From positions 28,667-92,666 of the forward strand of contig VTPC01008275.1 in the NCBI GenBank assembly GCA_011009095.1: a stretch of 64,000 nucleotides of DNA. Direction: 5' to 3'. Shown in pieces: positions 57,721 to 64,000 of the stretch. The DNA is from Ignelater luminosus. Its lineage: Eukaryota; Arthropoda; Insecta; Coleoptera; Elateridae. Position 1 is the stretch's first letter; every line of letters starts with the position of its first letter. Made by a program: the position numbers and the translations under genes. The notes beneath the pieces were generated by a model. It was not told where the DNA came from, ran no database searches, and saw only the letters and a program-made list of their open reading frames with translations.

Positions 57721-59803
57721 TTTTCATAGTCAGGAGGAAATGAAAACTACTGGTTATTTGATTGATTAAGTCCAAACTACCAACTCACAACAAAAGTAAC
57801 ACTTGTCAATGTTTGTTCAATCAATCTTACCTTATCAAATGGAATTAAATTCTTAGCTTACCTTCTAAGACACGTCTCCGAATGCGTGCAAAGGTATGTT
57901 TGCTCCATATTATCCTAACAGAGTTAGAATCAGTAGTACAGAAAATTATTTTCACTCAATAGTCTTTAAGGATGATTTTTAATGCAATATACTGGTTTTA
58001 AAAACAAAGAGCTTCTTAGGATTTCAGATGGAAGTTAAATGTGTCAGATTTTGGGACTATCATGTCAGCGTTTGAGTTACATGGTTTGCAATCGAGCCTG
58101 TGGCCACTTCTATAATACACGATTCTATAATTTAGAGCTTACACAAGCAGTGTTTAGAATGACTGTATTAAGGTTTTCATTTGCTGGAAATAACATTAAT
58201 TAATTATTGTTTACAACTTGGTGTAATACAGTGAACTGCAAAGTTAAGTTTATTTATTATTATCACTGAAAATGTAATGTAGTAGCCATTATCTAATTCG
58301 AACATGCTTATCTTGAACCAATTCGTTTATTGGTGTTACGTGTACAGAATATCTACAATTTTTAAATTTGCAAAATAACGAAATTACTAGCAACAAATAT
58401 AAGAATTAATAATAATTAATAAATTGTTATCGTTTGGGTAGCACCTTAATTATTTTTTAAATTCTTTTAATAAATACAAAAATAATTTGTTTCTGTATAC
58501 TTTCTATTGTCATTTTAGAAAGTTTACTTAAAAAAGAAATATAAGCTTGGAGCAGCTTTATTAAAGCAGCAAAGATGAATTAAAAATTTAAAAGACATTA
58601 TTTCAAAAATCAAAGCTGGGGAAAGGAATTTTTCATCTTTGCTATTTAGTACACACTTACGCCTTAATGAATATTAAATATTAGCAAAAGCCTAAAGCCT
58701 AAAGCATATTATAATATTGACGAGACAGATTGCAATAACCGCTGTGTATTTTGTTTCCATTGTAAATTTGTTGAAGAAGGAAATCAAAGTTGACATTATA
58801 AACTGGAGAATGCTCCGGAAATACTTGGCTATTATTTTGATTTACTATGTAATTTGTTCAGAGCGGGGTAAAATAATATTCTCATTTCGAGTTAATCTGG
58901 TCTCCAGGTTGTTGTAATTAGCTGGAGAAATAGAGCAATAATTTTAAATGACGGCATTATACTTGCATTTTAAATGAAAAAGAGGAAACTCTAGTCAATA
59001 ATTTTCGATTTTCTTAAAACACAAATATTAAACATGAAATATAATACTTGTATTTTAATGTAAAAATATGAGTTGTGCATTTTACGAGCTAACTGGATGA
59101 AAGGATAAGTAAAACGTACTGAAAGCACATAAAAATTTTTATTGCTAGCGCTTTAATACTTTAGATAACCTTAACAAAGCTAAGCATTAATACCGAAGCA
59201 ATACCTGAGCACGAAAACATTGTAAAGTACGGTTTATTAAACAAGAATTCGTTTTTATATTGAAACAAAAAATTCCTTAATCCTGAATAAATAAAATTGT
59301 TTATGAGAAAGGTATTTTCCTTAAAATATTTTCCGTCTTTTAGATGTATTTCATTAAATTAAAGCGTTGGATTTTAGCAATAACAGAATTTCAATTGAGC
59401 TGTATAAGGGAAAAGAGATTCTATTTTAACTATTTGCGATAAGACTAGATTAGCATTGAAATTACCATCTAAGGCTTTCACGAGACAAAACCGACCAAAA
59501 GAACTTTCAATTACTAACAACTACCAATATTAATATTGTCAAGATCGAGATTTTATTTCTTTTGGTAGTTTGATAAGAAGACATAAGGTATAAAACGTGG
59601 GATGACATTTTTAATTAGTCACATTTACAATAGCGAACATCTTGATTAGAAATTGAGCTAGTCTGCTGTTATGATGCAAGTAATTCTTCGGAATGGATAA
59701 AAGAGGCACGCTTTTGCAATTTGTTTAAACAGTTTGTGCTCAGAGGACATACCTTGCCTTCTATTACTACTAGACAACCATAGCTCGTGAAGAAAACGGT
59801 GTA
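57721..59803. other. Non-coding stretch
   Basis: AT-rich, no supported gene or complete repeat. Confidence 0.35.
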
Positions 59804-60511
59804 CGAGGTCTGTTCAAAAAGTATCGCGAATTTTGAATTTCCGCGGGTTACGTATATACGATTTTCGATTTTTTGTGGCGTTATGTTGGTACTCATGTCC
59901 CTCACTTATGCCGACAAGTTCGGCCATTTTAAATGTTCAGTTAATTTTTGACAGCTGTTTTGCTTGGACGTGTTTTGGCTCGTCTTCGATTTTTGCCTAT
60001 TCCAAAAAATGGATCAAAGAATCTGTATCAAATTTTGTGTGAAAAACAAAATTAAGTGCGCGGACGTACTCCGAATGTTGACTGTGGCATACGGTGAAGC
60101 TACCTTGGACCGAAGCAACGTTTATCGGTGGTACAAAATGTTCTCAGAGGGCCGAGAAGATGTGAACGACAAAGAGCGTGCTTGTGCGCGAATGTTTGGC
60201 CAAAAACAACACATTAATGATGCCGCAGCCACCTGGCCCCCTGTGACTTTTTCTTGTTCCCGCAACTGAAGAGGCCCATGAAAGGACAACGCTACGCTAC
60301 GATTGAGGAGGATAAAGACGACATCGAAGGAGGAGCTGAACAAGATCACAAAAAATGATTTTTTGAAGTGCTTCGAGGATTGGAAAAAACGTTGGCACGA
60401 GTGTATAATATCTGATGGGGATTACTTTGAAGGGGACAAAATAGATATTCATGAATAAATAAATAATTTTTGAAAAAACACAAAATTCGCGATACTTTTG
60501 GACAGACCTCG
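59804..60511 (+). mobile_element. Mariner element, internally deleted (copy 4)
   Basis: It is 708 bp. Ends CGAGGTCTGTTCAAAAAGTA and CGAGGTCTGTCCAAAAGTAT (reverse complement) are flanked by TA at 59802-59803 and 60512-60513. The two inverted ends continue as TCGCGAATTTTG. This is a different mariner family from the other three copies, judged by its ends and helix-turn-helix. Confidence 0.93.
60009..60458 (+). pseudogene. Mariner transposase without catalytic core (copy 4)
   Basis: ATG at 60009 gives MDQRICIKFCVKNKIKCADV with LRMLTVAYGEATLDRSNVYR and WYKMFSEGREDVNDKERACAR, the N-terminal helix-turn-helix part. At about 60190-60235 the sequence jumps to LAPCDFFLFPQLKRPMKGQR, then KNDFLKCFEDWKKRWHECI and ends DIHE at 60458, with one more frameshift near 60305. 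The first two catalytic Asp are therefore deleted; only the third remains. About 230 codons are missing. It is a non-autonomous derivative that could still be moved by a related enzyme, since its ends are intact. Confidence 0.9.
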
Positions 60512-60513
60512 TA

Positions 60514-62579
60514 TATGGTCTTTGGTTTCCTTGCACTGTGCACACCATCTTCAATCTTTAGATCGGTCAGCATATGGTAATCTGAAAACCATATTAGTGC
60601 TGTTTTTACTTCTTGGGTTTGAATCGCGCTGGATTAAAAATGAAATGCAACATTTCAAAAACCGTATCAGACGCTTCTTCACTTGCATTTGAAGCGTATA
60701 GATGCAAAGTGCGACATGTCACAAATTTTAACAAAATGAGTTATTGTCATGATTGTATTCTACATTTAAGGTGCATCTTTTGGAGGCTCTTTTAGTTTAA
60801 AACTGAGACATCTTAAGCGAGATTTCTAATTTAAAAAGTACTTTTAAATTTAAAGAGCGACATGTTCACTACTGATTTCATTGCAAAGTTCGACATCCAA
60901 TTAGCTGTTAAAGATCAGTTCATGTGATTCCTCACATGTTAACGAGTATTAAATGAATAAAATGCATAGTTCTAGTATATGTATAACTATTTTGGTATGC
61001 GTTCCTTACTTTTAAAAAGTGATTTTAAATAGTGGAAAGTAATGCATTCGATGCAAAATTAATTAATTCATATTCGGGAAATAAAGCTCGATCAAAAAGC
61101 TGTAACAAAGACGAAAATAAGCGAATGATAGATAAAACCGCTAGGTAAGTCTGCTCTTCTTATAAAAATTAGTAAAGTAATTAATTAATACGCAATTTAG
61201 GCAGATATGCTCCAAAAGCATTGCCCGCTTTTCTTAAGTGTGTTAAGGTCATTTAATAATTATTGTTTCGGTTAGCATTATGCTAAATCTCGGTTATCAT
61301 TTATTACAATAATGTATATAAAATTATTCCGTTCCGAAATTATAAGATGCAAATTGTATTTCGCATTTTATATCTCTGTAAATATTTAATTTTCCCTTCT
61401 TCGATAAATGTTATTCGCCCCTAGTAAAGTCAAGAAATAGAATATTTGTCCCTTTCTCGAATCTTCTGCTGCGATTAAACAAAATTCGAATCTTTTAAAA
61501 ATTAAATGTATCTCTATTTTATTATTTTATTTTTCCTTATTCCGAAAATTTTGTGGTTAATATCAATGCAGGAGACACATTATTTGAGCTCCTTGACACT
61601 AAATGCAAATTAGCTTAAGGCAGTTACTTGCGATCAAACACGTAGGAAAGAGTAAGTTTCTTCACCCTTCGTGTTTAACAATAAATGCAATTCTGCCGTC
61701 ATCAGCGCGAATCATTTTATCGAGGGGAACTGACGCCGCAAGATGGCTCCCGTTTAACGCCTCTTCTCGCTTGAAAATTTTTAAAAAGTCTAGCTTGAGC
61801 TCTCGACAAGAACGTGTTGCGTTCCTTTCGTTCTCTATTACCTGGAGATCTTCCTTTTGGGAATTTCTGAAGTAGCGAGATCCAATAGTTTGGATAAAGC
61901 TATCGAAGTTTTATTGCTTAACCTGAACCGATCATAGTATTTTGGATTGTAAACGCGTCCCGATCTTCAGTGCATCTAACATAAAGATTGACCCTGGATT
62001 TCAGGAAGATATCGTCAATGCCCCGTTACCTATTTCATATTTCAGTCTCGTTATTGAATTATACGATCTCCAGATGTTGTTTTTGTCGTAAACAAACTTT
62101 CTGTATCTTTCCGTCAAATATATCTGTACATAGCTTTGGGAATCCTCCGCCGACAACTGTTTGACTCAGTTTTGGTGGTGCGCCGTCTCCAGTGCGCGAG
62201 GAAGTTACTACAGCAGCTTTGAATTAGTGATAGTGAATTTAAAGCCAATGTTATGTATGTGCAAGTGTTTGCAACCATCTACGTGCTTATGTAATTATCG
62301 CAAAGCGTATTTGGATTTAATTATTTCGTATTGGGATTTACTACAATGTAGCTGTAAGTTTATTTTACCTTATAAATATATTTCCTAAGCTATCGAACAT
62401 TTATCAACGCTCAGTTGATCAGTCTTAGAATCAGCTGTTCATTTATATAGGTCAAAGTTAACTAAGACTGGCACCCTCTCAATTATAACCTTTTCGTTAT
62501 CGTTCTCTGCCGTAAGGCCTCTTTATGGCCCCTACCCAATCTCCGATAAAACCGAGCAAGTTGTTTCTTGAGGCATACC
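60514..62579. other. Non-coding stretch
   Basis: AT-rich DNA with a slightly GC-richer block at 61640-61880 that has a 90-codon frame without homology. No gene supported. Confidence 0.35.
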
Positions 62580-62997
62580 GATATTATCTTATGCTGCTCA
62601 TTTCTCAGGGTCACTAAACCCATCTTTACACGTAACAAGTGTAGACACAAAGCCAAACCCTATCAGCCGTATCAATGCCAATCAGTAACAATGAGAGATA
62701 TTCAAGATTTTCATGATGTATTTTATGCTAACAAAACAGAAATAGCACAGGATTCTTTTTTGTTTATGTGCTGTAAAATTGATATCCCAAAAAGGAGTCG
62801 AGCTAGAAGTAATAGTCAGAATCATAAGCCGAAATTAGCAACAATCAGGTATTTAGTTAAAGTTTCAAGTGGGAGGGTAGTACCGTTTTGCGGGAAAGCG
62901 TTTCTGGGAATCCTGGGTATTAAAAGAGATCATGTTTAGAAGACGCTTGTTAGGAAATTTTGCGAATTTACGCATCCAGACGTGAGCGTTACACGTT
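62580..62997 (+). pseudogene. Third fragment of the TTAA-element protein family
   Basis: The frame 62568-62939 carries RNKCRHKAKPYQ, YQCQSVTMRDIQDFHDVFY, KTEIAQDSFLFMCCKI, PKRSRARSNSQNHKPKLA, IRYLVKVSSGRVVPFCGKAF and LGILGIKRDHV. It matches the block order of the other two copies (Cys-containing start, FxxFW-like segment, RRkfsf, CKKTLLAILGI). After a stop at 62937-62939 the frame goes on KTLVRKFCEFTHPD. Only this N-terminal domain is present. A pyrimidine-rich tract ending CTCAG at about 62600-62608 could be a splice acceptor, so an exon of a real gene is not excluded. Confidence 0.65.
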
Positions 62998-64000
62998 GCA
63001 AATATTCGCAGCTGTAGGTAAAGACACATTCGTTAAATTTGTTTCTTGAATTTATCGACTAGCGATGTTAAAATAAAACCTTTCCTTAGTTAGTTATTCC
63101 TTGAAAATTACATTTTATTTTTTCTCTCCTATAAAATAGAAACTTCACGTTAGTATCTTTTACGTTGTTAGGTTTACGGCTTTGTTAAACTAGTTTTACT
63201 AGGAATTCTATACAAAAATGTTTTTTTCCTTATTAAATGGAATGAATAAAAGCGTCGCATATAATAAAACTACCTCTAGTTTTGAATTTTATAAATTCAA
63301 ATAAAACGTTTCGAGATAATTTCTTCCTTGAAAATTTATTCTTTTATGGTTTTATGTTCGTTCGGATCATAAAACTGACACCTTGCCTAGTTCAGGGTAA
63401 GATTTACTATTGAATTTGGTTACATAACCTGCAGGGTAATGCCTGAGGCTTCTAACCAACCCCTTGGGAGGTGGAGTATTGTTACTTCGAACGACAGTTT
63501 GAGGAAGAGCTTGGATAAGTATTGCCAAGTAAGACACGCGCACCCCGCGTTTTTCTTGTGTGAGTGGTTTGGACTTAAGAAATTTACAAGTCTCGGGATA
63601 TCTTCAAGTGTTTGAGAAGCATCCGCTTAGGTTCCGTATATATATCCTAAGTGAACACGTCGTGAATTAATTCTGTCTTTGCCAAATAAATATCCTGATA
63701 ATTCCTGGATTTACCAGATGTGTCGCTTTCGTGTTAGTTGGTTGAATGAACTTTCGCCTTATCGACGGATTAAGACTCTTCACTAGTGAACTACTACCAC
63801 TTCTTACGGCATCGTACGCGTTGCATGATAACTCTAGTTTGATGTAAATTAGCTATTATTTCTCAATGTGAATTACAAAACTAAAGTTGAAGCTATGATA
63901 CAACCGAGGGATTTTGAAAAATTTATTTTTTTAGGAAATTATCAGCTACGCTAAAGACATAAAAACGATCAACTTTGCCGTTAATTTACAGCAAAAGTAT
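62998..64000. other. Non-coding stretch to window end
   Basis: No gene or clear repeat recognised. Confidence 0.35.

Noticed and set aside
61603-61875. 90-codon open frame in a GC-richer block
   Set aside because: No homology and no splice context.

Overview
The window is AT-rich, intron-bearing animal DNA, and the gene content says insect. Two intact host genes are visible and stand head to head at 40.9-43.3 kb: the sigma subunit of the AP-2 clathrin adaptor on the minus strand and translin-associated factor X (Trax/TSNAX) on the plus strand. Their introns are tiny (three introns of 56-58 nt in Trax). The transposon families (mariner, pogo, DUF4817-type, hAT MITEs, and many TATACAGGGTGT termini) fit an insect such as a beetle or a relative, but the sequence alone does not settle the order.

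Almost everything else recognisable is transposon. From left to right: a foldback MITE (2.5-3.2 kb); a hAT-type MITE with a second hAT MITE nested inside it (3.25-3.81 kb); a 3.83-kb element with 15-bp terminal inverted repeats, TTAA target duplication, many copies of a subterminal motif and a large three-times-frameshifted gene of an RNase-H-like family (4.38-8.21 kb); a 291-bp hAT MITE with a perfect 8-bp duplication (11.07 kb); a broken hAT (ZMYM1/DUF4371-like) transposase split in frame by a 2.25-kb insertion flanked by GTGCA (12.5-15.9 kb); an older relic of the TTAA-element protein family on the minus strand (18.3-20.3 kb); a DUF4817 transposase N-terminus (20.8 kb); a decayed mariner (21.8-22.9 kb); and a 948-bp foldback element whose spacer keeps a transposase motif (25.1-26.0 kb).

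The stretch 26-35 kb is nearly featureless. A well-preserved 2,977-bp pogo-type element with TA duplication and repeated subterminal motifs sits at 35.28-38.25 kb. After the host gene pair come a MITE (44.8 kb), a foldback element directly abutting a mariner (45.9-48.1 kb), a TATACAG MITE (50.5 kb), a cluster of decayed pogo-type genes on the minus strand (51.5-57.7 kb) interrupted by a TIR-flanked insertion that carries a MADF-like fragment and by a young deleted mariner, another internally deleted mariner (59.8-60.5 kb), and a third fragment of the TTAA-element protein family (62.6-63.0 kb).

The working genes concern clathrin-mediated endocytosis (AP-2 sigma) and the C3PO ribonuclease complex (Trax). 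The most unusual item is the TTAA-flanked element at 4.38-8.21 kb, because it ties a protein family usually left as uncharacterised in insects to a complete transposon structure, with two further divergent relics in the same window. All family names come from reading motifs by eye; no database search was run.
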